Part shown: positions 10,532-21,672 of the stretch, piece by piece
Layout: each line of letters opens with the position of its first letter
How positions within the stretch are numbered: the first letter of the stretch is position 1
Origin: Falciphora oryzae
Lineage: Eukaryota > Ascomycota > Sordariomycetes > Magnaporthales > Magnaporthaceae
Reading direction: 5' to 3'
DNA length: 49,486 bases
Assembly: GCA_000733355.1 (NCBI GenBank)
Contig: JNVV01000060.1
Coordinates: 4,577 to 54,062 of the forward strand
The notes under the pieces: model-generated
Told to the model about the DNA's origin: nothing
The model's input: the letters and a program-made list of their open reading frames with translations, nothing else
The model's database searches: none
Position numbers and translations under genes: made by a program

Positions 10532-11842
10532 ACCCTTCACCTATCCTCCCCTAAACAGTGGGTACTTGTTTGTATGATTAGTAGTGTTATACGACTAGGG
10601 CCCGGAGTCCAGACGCGGCGGGACCGCGTCACGCCGCGGGTTTCTGTACTACAGTCGGGACCTGGAGACCTGGGGCAGTTCGGGGAGGGCCAAGCGACGT
10701 CTGCGTATTATAAAAGGCCGCTCTTGGAGAGACGTACTTCTTGGATCTCCGCTCTGGGTTGAAAGTTGCTTAGTTAGTTATCTAAAAACCTAATATTGAT
10801 GATTACATACGGGCTCCTCACAAGTAGTTCTATTTGCCCCGTTTGCACCTCATTTCACCTGCTGGGTTATAACTTTGTTGCACCTGTGTGCTTGTTTTAA
10901 ACTGCTCTCCATCCCATGATGATCTTGGGCCCCGTAATGCACTGCTCGGGGCAGCGCCTCCAGACTGGACACAACGTTTCGCAAGCAGCGAATGTTAGCA
11001 CAAGTTGGCGCAGCCGACCTTCTTCGACCAGTGTACCCGTAGCGGACGAGTGCCCCAAACTCAGGGACGAACGCGTGTCCGGCCGTTTATTATGACCGAC
11101 AGACGAAGAACTAGGTCCGAGTGCATGGAGAACTCAGGGCCGTCACGGCCCACGCGAAACCCCACCGGCTTCGTTGCCGTCAATCTAGCTAGAGGATGTT
11201 CTTTTTTTGTTTGGAATGGAAGCGCTTTACCGGCACAGTGACATCTTGATTAGTCATATGATCTGTCTTTCCGGCGTCTGGGCAGCAGTACGGGATAGGG
11301 ACAAAGCTGTCAACAACGCCTATTTTGTTACACAGTGTGCATGTCCCCCTTGATTGCCCAAGTCGAGCCACACATGCGGACGGGTGTACCGAAGACTTGG
11401 AAGTGACGGGTCCGGGACCCGGGACGTGCGGGAGGCGCAGTCAGGGTCGTGGCCCTTGGGCTCCAAGAACAGTGACGTGATAACTTTGGTGCAGTTTCAG
11501 GAAGCCAAGGCCGCCAAGGCCATCGGATTGGCAGTCCAGAATCGGGAACCGTCCAGGAAACCGTCCAGAACCCAGGACAGGAGGCGGCGAGATGGAACGA
11601 GTGTGCAGCGCGTGTGTGAAAAGGTTAGCTTGGGGTTTGTAAGCACTCAGCCCAGCGCGCCAGGGGTGTGAATGCAACAGAATCTAAAGGGAAACAGCCC
11701 TGTAAAGATGGTACGGCGCCAAATGGAGCCAGCGGGAGATGCTAGAGGCCCGCTAGCTACCCGCGAACTTAGGGGGATGACGTACCAGAAGCCAGGTTTC
11801 GGGCCATTGTAGCCCACCCAACCCCACCTCGAGGCAATGCCC
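10532..11842. other. Gene-free stretch with one LTR/promoter-like module
   Basis: Near 10680-10790 a TATA-like TATTATAAAAGG is followed by TTAGTTAGTTATC. This resembles the module at 18980-19015 (GGGTATAAAGGGAGG ... ATAGTTAGTTG), so it may be an old LTR fragment. No gene was recognised in the rest. Confidence 0.35.
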
Positions 11843-12197
11843 GGATCCAGGCGACATGCAGATCCAGGACACCCAGATCCAGGATACGCAGATCCAAGAC
11901 ACGCAAATCCAGGACACCCAGATCCAGGACATGCAGATCCAGGCGACACCCAGATCCAGGACATGCAGATCCAGGACATGCAGATCCAGGACACCCAGAT
12001 CCAGGACACCCAGATCCAGGACACGTAGATCCAGGACACGCAGATCTGGGCGACATGCAGATCCAGGACACCCAGATCCAGGACATGCAGATCCAGGACA
12101 TGCAAATCCAGGACATGCAGATCCAGGACACCCAGATCCAGGACATGCAGATCCAGGACACGTAGATCCAGGACACGCAGATCTGGGCGACACCCGT
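11843..12197. repeat. 15-bp minisatellite
   Basis: About 23 imperfect copies of a 15-bp unit of the form CAGATCCAGGACACC / CAGATCCAGGACATG. Longer variant units containing GGCGACA or GATCTGGGCGACA occur about every 100 bp. Because 15 is a multiple of 3 and the unit has few stops, five frames stay open. These frames should not be read as proteins. Confidence 0.95.
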
Positions 12198-12427
12198 CCG
12201 GCCAGACCCCACGCCACGCACGGATCCCACACCACAGGCAACAGGCCACGACGCCTACACCCATGCCTTCCCAGCCGGATAGCCAGGGCCGCACTAACGC
12301 CCCAGACCGCGCTTGCTAAGCTCTAACTAAACCATATTTCCCAAAAAGTTATCCCTTCGAAGCTTTGCTTTTGAAGGGAAACAGATGATATTGTAATATT
12401 AGTAAACTAGTCCAAAAGATTAAAAGT

Positions 12428-12960
12428 GTTACGACCGTTGGCTAGACCCCTGTCGAGGGGCAGGAACGGGAGGAAGGAGGGACAAAGGAAAACAGGACCC
12501 CGCACCTGAGGGAAGAGTCCCAGGAAGGGTCACGAGACAAGTGTCCGTGACCACCCAGGAGGTGATCTCGGTGATCTGCAGAGATCGAGACGCTCCTCGC
12601 CGCCACGCCGAAAAGCAGAGATGACGACGCCTCGGCCCGCCCCCTGACCACAGCCGCCAGCCACAAAGTTGCCGCACCTGCGGGGCCTCTTGGGCGATGA
12701 CCCGCGCGTCGCCCGCGGCCACGCGCCCCTGCCAGCCTCGGAGGCGCCTATCCAGCCCGGCGCTCGCTTTCGAATACAGCCGGGTGACTGCGGAGGCACT
12801 GCCTGCCTTCGCTCGAGCACTTCCCTTACGAGAGGTATAGCGCCATGGTCCCGCCGATTGGCGGCGTCGAGGCATCTCCCTCCGGCGCGGAGCTAGAGGG
12901 CGGTGTGCCCGTGTAATGTGCTCGCGTGAGAGAGCTGGAAGATTAAGTATGTACGGCGGA
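12428..12960 (+). mobile_element. LTR-like remnant
   Basis: Starts TGTTACGACC, the same ten bases as the better-defined LTR at 48261. It shares an ACCCCGCAC ... GTCCGTGACC ... GAGATC pattern with 18845-18945. No clean 3' end or target duplication was found, so it is probably a truncated or decayed solo LTR. Confidence 0.35.
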
Positions 12961-13093
12961 GGCCTCCTTTACGGCGTTGAGCAAGAGAGACTAGACCAAG
13001 ATAGACTGGGGAAGTTTCCCCGAATAACCCAGTTGGTCGGTCGTGCCGCAGGGTGAGTCAGCTGCATTCTTCCAATTACACTGATCCGCGAGG

Positions 13094-15050
13094 CTATCTC
13101 TCCGCCGACACCTTTGGATCCTTGCGGGCTTCCCCAATGATTTTCCTCATCCGAACATACAATCCCATCTCCCACCATTCGGAAATACCGCTGTCCGTAG
13201 TCTGTTAATCCAAGGTATCAATGGCTGGTAGTATGGTGTGAAGTTCTCCTCCGCGGTTCTAATAAAGTCGCCTTTATGGGATACTTGCCCTTTCTTCAGC
13301 TCTGCTAGCTCTTTTGTATCAACGTAGTTCCACTTTTCAAACCGCGGAACAGTTCTGTTCTCACATGTTCCTTCGTAGTGAATGCATACCCAAAACAGCA
13401 CCCAGAAGAACGACTCGAGGTCGTGCATGAAAGAATGCTGCTCGCCGAGAAGCGCACTGATGGCTATGAAAGCCCGCGTGCCGGTCTTGCCCTTTGCTCC
13501 GGAGGAGCCCTGTCGTCGCTTTCTTACGGCAAGGTCCAGGTCGATCAAAAACGAAGGCCAGGAGGGGTTATTATAATCCTCGTTGATTATGAGATTGTTG
13601 ATCGAGATGTCCCTATGTAGGACCCCGTTTTTGTGCAAGGATTTATATCCTTCAATGGTGCCCTCGAACGCTGCGAGGAATGCCGATCGAGAGCTTGCCT
13701 TGTAGATGGGCTTTCCGTAGTCACGGAAAACGACACGCCGGTGCACCCGGTTCGATAGTGCGTCGCCGCTAGCCTTCGTTGGGGATGCCGAAGATCGCTT
13801 GCTGGGGGGGGGAGGGCGCCGCCAATTTGGCTGGATGATCGCTTTTTGCCAGCAGTGCTGCTGCTGCTGCGGCCTCTCCCCGAAGGCCCAGACGCGATTG
13901 TACTTGGCGGCGGCATCGAGCGCTCCGGTCGGTAGTTCGTAGCTGTTGTGATGTCCAGTCCGCCGCGGACGTTGCTTCGAATATCGTTATTTGTACCGCG
14001 TACTTGAACAGTCTCGTGGTGGTAGTATCGGGCCACGTTAACCACGCCCTTTTCAGTTGCCTCTTGGAGCAGGTGCCCTTTTTCGTCGCGCTCCGTATAT
14101 TGCCACGAGTCCTTGATCACGAGCTGTGTTTGTGGGTCTCCTTCCCGATGTCCTTTCCAGCAAGTGGTCGCGCGGCCGGCGATGCAAGGTGCACGCGCCA
14201 TCAGCTCGTCGATGACGAGACGCTCTGTCCGGCCGTCCCGTTCGATCACAATGAACCGCTGGCCCTTTGCCTTGACGACTGTAGGATCGAAGTCGAGCTC
14301 CTTTTCGCTTATCCACAGAAACCCGAAAATCGTGGATACAAACTGCAGCCTATTTTCGTTGATGTCGAATTTGTCGGACGCGATTCCGCCCAGTCGGTCA
14401 AATTCCCACAACCTTATGAGAGGCCCGCAGAGAGTGAATCCCAAGACGAAGCGGCGGGTATTTTGCGCCGCTCTCAGAAAAACGCGAATGAAATTCCGGA
14501 GTTCTGCATAGCAGTTAGAGGAGCACATTTAACAAAACTGGATTGTCGTACCGTCTTGGCCCAGTTGGCCCAGCGCGTCCGGAGTGCGCGGCACCTTCTT
14601 CTCGTCGCAGATCGAATTGAATGATGCGTGGAAGCCAGCAAGGCCGTTTCCGATGGGATTATCGCTAATGATCCGGGATCGGTCGCCATGGCGGATTGGA
14701 AACGACGCGGTAGACTTGATCCAAAATCAGGGCATCGTCTGATGATCGGCGAGGGCTGCACTCAGGAGAGGCTTGACGCGGTTGAAGCCGAAGTTGTCGG
14801 AGGCGGCCGCGGAAATGAGTTCAGGAGGTCGCTTCTTGAAGCGAGCTGCCGAGCAGCAGGAAGGTTTCGTAGAGCAGATAGAAGATCGAGGGTGAGATTC
14901 TGGAGATCTGCACGTCGGTTAGAGGAGCATATTCAAAAAGGCAGGATTGTCGTACCGTCTTGGCCCAGCGCGTCCGGAGCGCGGAACCTGCTTGTCTGCG
15001 CAAATCGAATTGAACGAGGCGCGGAGGATCAAGACCTTTTCCGATAGGTG
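13094..15050 (-). pseudogene. FunK1-type fungal protein kinase, broken
   Basis: Read on the minus strand the pieces follow a FunK1 kinase in order. The N-terminal region is DNFGFNRVKPLLSAALAD and LDQVYRVVSNPPWRPIP (about 14640-14830). Next come FVLGFTLCGPLIRLWEFDRL, ELMARAPCIAGRATTCWKGH and LVIKDSWQYTERDE (13860-14528). The catalytic core is VLHRDISINNLI (HRD-type loop), FLIDLDLA (DFG-like, here DLD) and HDLESFFWVLFW (13147-13746). The C-terminus is RMRKIIGEARKDP, with a stop at 13094. Breaks: a frameshift at the nine-C run at 13804-13812, a small deletion after NGGRW near 13155, a frame change near 14700-14830, and an internal duplication of about 150 bp (14480-14640 against 14890-15050). 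The family consists of expanded fungal kinases of unclear role. Homopolymer frameshifts could also be sequence errors. Confidence 0.75.
14480..15050. repeat. Internal direct duplication in the kinase relic
   Basis: 14480-14640 and 14890-15050 share GATTGTCGTACCGTCTTGGC, CCCAGCGCGTCCGGAG and a CAAATCGAATTGAA-like block, in the same orientation about 410 bp apart. The copies have diverged and carry different small indels. Confidence 0.75.
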
Positions 15051-16582
15051 GGAGGTGGAAGCGACCGAACGGTGGCGATTGCGGTTGCACCCAGCCGCCC
15101 ACCAGGACTGCGCCACATGCCATTGATGAGCCATGACCTACTGGCGGTCGGCGCCACGGGAACCGAGCTAACCCGGCAGCTCCTTTGACGTCCGCCCAAG
15201 GGGAATCTGCGCGTCAAAAGTGGGCCTCCAGCTGCGCATGCGAGACAAGAGAAGATGGACTTTGCGCTTCCTCGCCTCCTGGTTCGTCTCGTCTGACATT
15301 TCGTCGCTTTCCACTTAGTCCTTATGCTGGCATGCAATCAGAACCCCGCCTTATCAATACCCCTTTCCTTGCAATCAAAATATGCCAAATGCCGAATAGC
15401 AATCCCGCCAACGGTCGAGGAACGACGACCAGAATTTGAACAGGTGCGGTTGTGCGCCTTGTTTGGTCAACAGGCCAGGACCGGGGCTCGGGGCCTGCCA
15501 ATCCCTGCGCGATATCCTGATTTTCCGCACTGAGCCTGTTCCAAATCGGCCTGGTTACATACAGTATGAACGGAATTCAGTGCTCAGGTTGAGCACCGAC
15601 CAATTCGTGGCGCAGCACAGCTGCACAGTGTATTTCCCCACTGCTTGTACTGCGACCATTTCGCAGGGAGCAGCCATTCGATTCCCGACTCCTAAGGATG
15701 GAGGATGATTACAACCCAAGTCCAGAATTCCCTGTTAACTCGGCACCAGGAAGTCGAATGCTACATTTAAGTAGCTGGAATAATGGAGGCTACTACAACT
15801 AATACTAGGCTCAAGCGGATCACTCTTTGTTAAGCCTGCCAGTAACCATGTCGGGCACCAAGGATGCGGGCCCACCGGGCCGCACAAACCGAAAATGTCG
15901 GGGACCGTTGGCCCAGAGCCACAATCGCGATTGGCCGTCGCGGGGAGTAAGGCCCGCACGATATATAAACAACCACGTCCACGCGGATAAGGGACCATCT
16001 CAACGTACGTTTCCGGGGAGCAGGATGACTCGGAAGCTAGATGTCACGACTCGAAGCGACGGGCCGCCGAGACGACACCGACGCATTATGGGGGCGCGAT
16101 GTACGCACAGTGCGTCCCCTGGGTCGGCCTGGGTCTGTCGGATTTCGAACTGCCAGTCGTGGCGTCCTAGGCGGCCTTTTGGGCATGTCGTGCTGAAAGG
16201 CAGCGGATACTGGGAGACTCTTGCTGCGCCGGCCCGCGCGAGTCGGCCCACGGGGTTCCGTGCTTCCCGCTACCGGCTCGGCAGTACACGCAGCGCCAGT
16301 GCTCCGCGTCCGACGCAATGGGAACCCAGCCACCCATGCGTGCTGCGGGCCATCCCTACAATAAGGATCGAATTTAGTGCCCGGTTTGGACGTTGGAATG
16401 TTCCAGGCACGCGGCAGTTCGTAACGCTGTTCGACTTACGCAATTCGCCACTGCTTTTCAAAGCTACCCTTGCAGCTATACTCGAAAGCTAAAAACAGTC
16501 AGGGAGTAGCCATATAGGTCAGGACTGCCCGTGTCATTGTTATAGGCAAATGTTTGGGTTCCGAAAATACTTTATATTCATC
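15051..16582. other. No recognised gene
   Basis: Only short frames without family resemblance. No inverted termini, tandem repeats or tRNA-like folds were noticed. Confidence 0.3.
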
Positions 16583-18731
16583 CTAGCTACTCCAACGAGA
16601 AACCGCCAACAGAGACGAAGCAGTGTGCGGGTGCTCTGGACCAAGGACATGCTGCCGAGCCTGCGCGCAGTCCTTCATCAGTGCCAGGGCATCTGCATGC
16701 CGGCCCTGATTCTTCCAAGTGAAAGCAAGGTTGGCCATGCTGGTCAGCGTTGACGGATGCTCCTCCCCCAGCACCCTCTTGCTCGTCTCCACCACTTGCA
16801 CCCCCAGCAATTCGGCCTCTTTCCACCGGCCCTGGTTCCAATACGTCGACGCCAGGTTGCCCATGCTAGTTAGCGTGTCGGGATGCTCCTCTCCCAGCAC
16901 CCTTTTAAACGTTTCCATTACCTGCACGTCCAGCGATTCGGCCTCCTTCCACCGGCCCTGGTTCCTGTACGTCGACGCCAGGTTGGCCATGCTGGTTAGC
17001 GTCGAAGGATGCTCCTCCCCCAGCACCCTCTTGCTCGTTTCCATCATTTGCACTCCCAGCGATTCGGCCTTCGTCCACAACCCTTGTCCCGAAAACACCA
17101 GACTTAGCAGCGATGTGCTTTGCAAAGTCATCTCGTCGTCTTCTCCGAACTTCTTCTTGCGGATCTTTTGCGCTTTGGCCGCCATCCGTTCTGCCAGTTC
17201 GAATCTGCCTTGCGACCATGCATACCATCCGCCATTATGCATAAGATTTGCCCACTTCTTTATCCTCTCCTCGCCCGGTCCGTGATCTGCTGCCGCTTCG
17301 ACATGCGCAAAAAGCTGCCGGCACGTCGCCCAGTTGCTGTACTCCCCCGTAGGGAACGCCGCTGCCATCCACTCAACAAACTGATTCCTGAAATTGTCTT
17401 GCAGCCCGTCCGCCTCCAGCCATTTCCGCGTCGACAGCTGCACGAGCCCGTGCATCTCCAATGCACTCCCGTCCTCGTTTGTGGCCACAAGACAAAAGTC
17501 TCGCAGGATGGCCACATCGTCTTGAAAGCCGTCACTTGCCTCGTCGCCGCTGCTGTCGAATTCGGATCCTGAGTCGTGCTGAATGCATTCGGCATCGATG
17601 GGCTTCAAAAGCGACAAAGCGATGCCCTGTCGATCGAAAAAGCTCATGAGTGCCAGGAGGTCGGCTGCAGAACGTCTCCGCGAGCGGATATGTTCGAACG
17701 AGATTTGCCAAGTTGTAAGGATGGTGTTTGATGCCCCACCATCCCGCCGCAGGTCGCCTGCGTCGTGCCTCAGAAGCTGAGCCCGCTTGCCTTCGCCTTT
17801 GCGAAACTCGGCCAAATACTTTTCGACCGAGCTCATCGGCGATCTTGCCTGGATGTACGCCGCCGCCTGGCTGATGGCAAGCGGGACAAGGTCGAGCGCT
17901 TGTACCAGGTCTTCGGCTGTAGCCACATTAGAAAATGGGCCCAGTTTCTTTTCCAGGAGAAGAAGAGCATCGGCCAGCACCATCGGCCCAACCTCGATGA
18001 TGTTCTTGTGGCTCCCTGTAAGCCTGTATGCCAGGCCCCGGTTGCGCGTCGTGACGACGACGGATCCGCTTCTGCTTTGTGGGAAATAGCTCGCCAACGG
18101 CTTCCCTTGGCGACCGTCGCTTGCCACGTAAAATACGTCTCCGTCGTCGGCGCTGTCAAGGATAATGGTCCACCGGCCGTTCCGCTCGTTGGACAGCCAG
18201 CTGTACACAAGCTGTAGTATGTCGGCCTTGGGCTGGTTCCGACCGGGCAGCTTGACGGCGTCGGCAATGGCCCGGAAGCCTTCTTCGACGCGGGCCTGTG
18301 TGCCAGCATGGATCCAAAAAATCCATTTTTCGGCTGCTTCTTCGGCGGTTCGGTAAGCGAGCTCGATGGCCAATTGCGATTTGCTGCTGTTGTTAGCCCT
18401 TTTCCCGGCATGTTTCAGAACAACACGTACCCAATGCCGCCCAAGCCCACCAGAGCTACGCGGCCAGCCGGTTCGGAACACCGCTGGCGAAGCTGGTCGA
18501 GAATGTCGCCGCGGTCGACGAAATCGGGGTCGCGGGCGAAGGGGATGGTCGCGAACGGCTGCGGCGGGGTTTCCGGTCGTTCTGACTCGAAGGTTAGCAG
18601 GGTTTAAGCAGCACGGATCGCGCCGACTTACCGGGGGGGAGGTGGATCTCTGTGTTCATCGTCCCATAGTTCTGCCCCACCTGCTGGCCATGGTTCCCGG
18701 GTCCGAAAGAAGTGAACAGATGTGTCGTCAT
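16583..18731 (-). CDS. NLR receptor: amyloid-like motif, NB-ARC, TPR
   Basis: Three exons with consistent phases: 18632-18731, 18431-18581 and 16583-18383, giving 683 aa. Introns are 18582-18631 (GTAAGT, CTGCTAAC, CAG) and 18384-18430 (GTACGT, GCTAAC, CAG). The second intron splits the P-loop, so a frame reading through it hides the true N-terminus. Residues 9-30 form a Gly/Asn/Gln motif (FGPGNHGQQVGQNYGTMNT). HLPPERPETPPQPF follows, then NB-ARC with P-loop GLGGIGKSQ (79-87), RWTIILDSADD (Walker B), SGSVVVTTRN and VPLAISQAAAYI. Four 42-residue TPR units (EEHPSTLTSMANLASTYRNQ type) end the protein. The motif matches the C-terminus of the neighbouring HeLo-like protein. Inferred role: a cytosolic receptor whose TPR domain senses a ligand and whose N-terminal motif templates folding of the partner. 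No lesion is visible. Confidence 0.9.
18632..18731 (-). other. First exon encoding the sigma-like amyloid motif
   Basis: The 100-base exon from the ATG at 18731 encodes 33 codons plus one base and ends at a strong GTAAGT donor. The core FG.GN.GQQVG.N.G is at residues 9-23. The phase joins exactly to exon 2 (G + AA = Glu), giving LPPERPETPP, a linker I recall preceding NB-ARC in fungal NLRs. The family name sigma (NACHT_sigma type) is a resemblance from memory. The match to the neighbouring protein is seen directly. Confidence 0.8.
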
Positions 18732-18759
18732 TTTGGCGGGAGATCGACAATGTGACGGG

Positions 18760-19100
18760 CTTTGCTGCAAAGCGCTGTGTGTCGTGGCGAGGTTCGGATG
18801 AAGTCCTAGATGAGGCCATGCGGCTGAGCGAGGGACAGGCAGAACCCCGCACTTGACAAGGTGCTAGCAGCCTTGGGCAGGGGAACGGACGAGTATCCGT
18901 GACCTGCAGAGATAAGAGGGATCTGGGTGATTTGGAGAGATCACATAGATCAAGGAAAGGCAGCATGAAGGACACGGGTATAAAGGGAGGCTTTCCTTCT
19001 GTCTTAGATAGTTAGTTGAATCACGGCTACGGCAGTGATCAATCTCTACAGTAATCCAAGCACCACTTGGCATTCGCATCAGACCGACCCCCAGGTGAAG
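18760..19100 (+). mobile_element. LTR-like remnant between the NLR and its putative partner
   Basis: Shares the ACCCCGCAC ... ATCCGTGACC pattern with 12500-12550. A TATA box (GGGTATAAAGGGAGG, about 18977) points rightwards, followed by TTAGATAGTTAGTTG. Ends are unclear. It occupies most of the 520 bp between the two genes and so may contribute to, or interrupt, the NLR's upstream region. Confidence 0.35.
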
Positions 19101-19252
19101 ACGAGTACTGTTCTAGATTTGACCCGTGTCTTTGAACACAAACCCCACGAGTCTGAACCTACCCGCCTTTACCGCAGTAGGAAGGCGGAACGTTACATGC
19201 GAGATGTCCTGTTTAAACAACCAAACCAGGAGAATAATACAGAAAATCGGCT

Positions 19253-20117
19253 CTACTCCTTTCCGCCAAACGTAGCACTGATGATACCGCTGTTCACCCC
19301 CACCTGCTGACCTCTATTACCATTTCCAAATGTGACTGTGTGTCCCTGGCCTGCCCAGGCATTTGCGGCTGCATTCTGGATAACCGAGAGTAATTCTTCA
19401 AGCGCCTTGCGCGATTCACCCAGGGCCTTCTGCTCCACCGCAACCTGGCTGGTCGCACTGGCTCGATCGGCTTCCGTCTCGCCTTCGTCCGGTGTCGCGA
19501 GGCAAAGCGTTCCCAGCTTGGCATTCACCTCAGCCAGCTGTTTGTTTGTGGCCACAATTGCATCAGTAACCGCCGTCTGCTTTGTCGATATCGTCGTCTG
19601 GATCTCTTCGGCCGCTTGGGTATGCTGAAGGGAGCTATGCCTAGGACTTATTAGTGCTTGCCTTTCCCTAAAGTCGAACTACAACCTACAATGTTGCAAT
19701 GCTGGCTACAGAACTCAGAGTAATGTTGCAGTTCTGAAGCTGCTCCGACACGGATTTGACGTGGCCCTGTCTGAAAACGCCCAGGGTTGCGCGATCTCGC
19801 CAGGAGAGCGTTTCACCCGTGCTGTGCCGGGTCCAGCGATCGAGGCAGGTTTTGAACCTTTCACAGGAATCTTTGCAGGAGGTTATCGCAGCTTTCGATT
19901 GCTCGGTAACGGCCTCGCCCAGCGATTTCCACTGAGGGTCCGTAACGGCCTGAACTGAAGCGAGAGCAAGATCAACCGACTGCAGATCGCTGGTGAGCGT
20001 TTTCAAGGCATCAGGTGCGTCGGCAATGTTTTGTAGGTCCTTTACCAAAAGTCGCACGCAGTGCAGCGTCGGTGCGACGATGCCCACGACACCGGCTGTG
20101 ATGCTGAATGGGTCCAT
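19253..20117 (-). CDS. HeLo-like (PigL_N) protein with C-terminal amyloid-like motif
   Basis: Two exons: 19690-20117 (428 b) and 19253-19640 (388 b), encoding 271 aa. The intron 19641-19689 has GTAGGT, CACTAATA and TAG. It joins SVASIATL to HSSLQHTQAAEE with correct phase. The N-terminal ~145 residues (MDPFSITAGVVGIVAP, HCVRLLVKDLQNIADAPDA, SKAAITSCKDSCERFKTCL) resemble the helical domain at the N-terminus of fungal STAND proteins (Pfam PF17111, Helo_like_N/PigL_N). Here it is free-standing, followed by a charged helical linker and a Gly/Asn-rich C-terminus: F247 to F267, core FGNGNRGQQVGVNSG. The hydrophobic first 20 residues fit the membrane-targeting start of HeLo-type proteins. By analogy with HET-S and HELLP it would be the executor partner of the NLR downstream on the same strand. 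That function is inference. Confidence 0.87.
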
Positions 20118-21672
20118 CGCGAGGCGTGATAGGATTGTAGGATGAAGACTTCGTCGGGGGCTCTGCAAATTTGCACCGCGGGCGAAATGCCGAAGGGCTG
20201 CAGTTGGGCAGTAATCACGTGCGGTAGCTGAAATGCCGCTCAGAGAACAGGCCGCCACATGAACCAGATTTAACGTTCCGTAGTCCTACTACGCCAAGAG
20301 GGAGTATGTTCTTACAAGATAAGCTCATGCCTGAACAGTACTCGTCGTCGTCTCGTAGGTTGGGTGCTTGCACCGGTTAGTAACGAGGTTCGATTTACAT
20401 AGTTGCCTGGGCAGACCCGCCATGGAGTGGCCCTGCGAAAGTGGACTAGAGATTTACAAGAGCCCCTGCATTTGGCAGATCCTGTCGGGGGGAACACGTT
20501 TAGGATAGTGGGCGCATGGGGCTCTGCTAAAGAGTGGGTGATAGGAATATGTCAGGAACTCTTATTCTTTATTCTAGAATCATCCCATCGCTTGACACGG
20601 TTTTTAGCGCGATGATGTCCCTGGATGAATCTGGAACGCCGTCCCGGTCTGGCCTTTAGGGCCTAACCCAACAAACCCCTACCAACCCATGTCCTTCACT
20701 GAGCGTTTGCGGCGGCGCCGATGTCATAGCCGCACTGGGCCACTGAGAATTCAAGGCCATCACGGAGAATCTGGGCTAGGTAGCGCGAGGACTAGAGAGT
20801 AGCTGTATAGCAGGTTGGCGGGTGTCAAAGCCCAAACGATGAAGGTGGGACGGGGGATGCCGCACACGCTACTTCGGCGGCAAGCGCGCCTACAGTTTCA
20901 GGGAATCCAGGACCAGCTCTGTCACCCGGAAACGCGGCGTTAGCCATGCGGCCAGGACAGATAGATTCCACGGGACCACGGAAACCCCAGGGCAGCCCCC
21001 TAGAGCCCCGGACCTCGGACGGCGAGCAGGGCACCCTGGCCACCGCACCCACGGGGACGGCCAGGAGTCAAGCCGCGCCAGGAAGCAATGCAACTATCAC
21101 CCGATTCCGCGCACCAAGGAGGGTCCGGAAAGCCAGGAGCGAGGGAGAAATCTGGCGTGTCTTGCCGTATATGGACGAAGAATTGATGGTGAAGGCGACC
21201 CTGAGTTCGTAAACCTTATGTCCATGCATTTCTTTTCTCCCTACGAAGGAATACTGGAAGGGGACAAACTTCACTTAAAGCTGCACCTCTGCTGTGCGGC
21301 GGCGGTGTGAAGTCGGAGTTACCTGACCAGGAAGCGGAGACGGTGCCGGCTCCCGAGCCACGAGCCATCTCCCTCGTCGGCGAGACAGATGGGATACAAT
21401 GCCCCCACCTAAAAGTGGGCCGAGATTTGCCGACCGAGCAGCCACTCAGCGCTCGCTCCGCCAAATTTTGACATCGTGGACCCTGCAGCGTCTCTAGCTC
21501 AGGAGCTTCAAAAGCTCGCTTTTATCAGGCCACTCTACCGCCCGAATATGCGGCAATTGACGCCATTGACCGCCGAAACGAAAGAGGAGCAGAAGGGCGA
21601 ATCGACGCACCGGCAAACGCTACACCAAACCATCACAACAAGCGGCCCGAGACAGGGCCAACAGACGCACCG
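20118..21672. other. No recognised gene
   Basis: Upstream region of the HeLo-like gene, then featureless DNA. Open stretches at 20825-21465 show no family resemblance. Confidence 0.3.

Noticed and set aside
11856..12294. Long open frames on both strands (His/Pro/Asp- and Cys/Pro/Gly-rich)
   Set aside because: They are produced by the 15-bp minisatellite, which keeps several frames open by chance.
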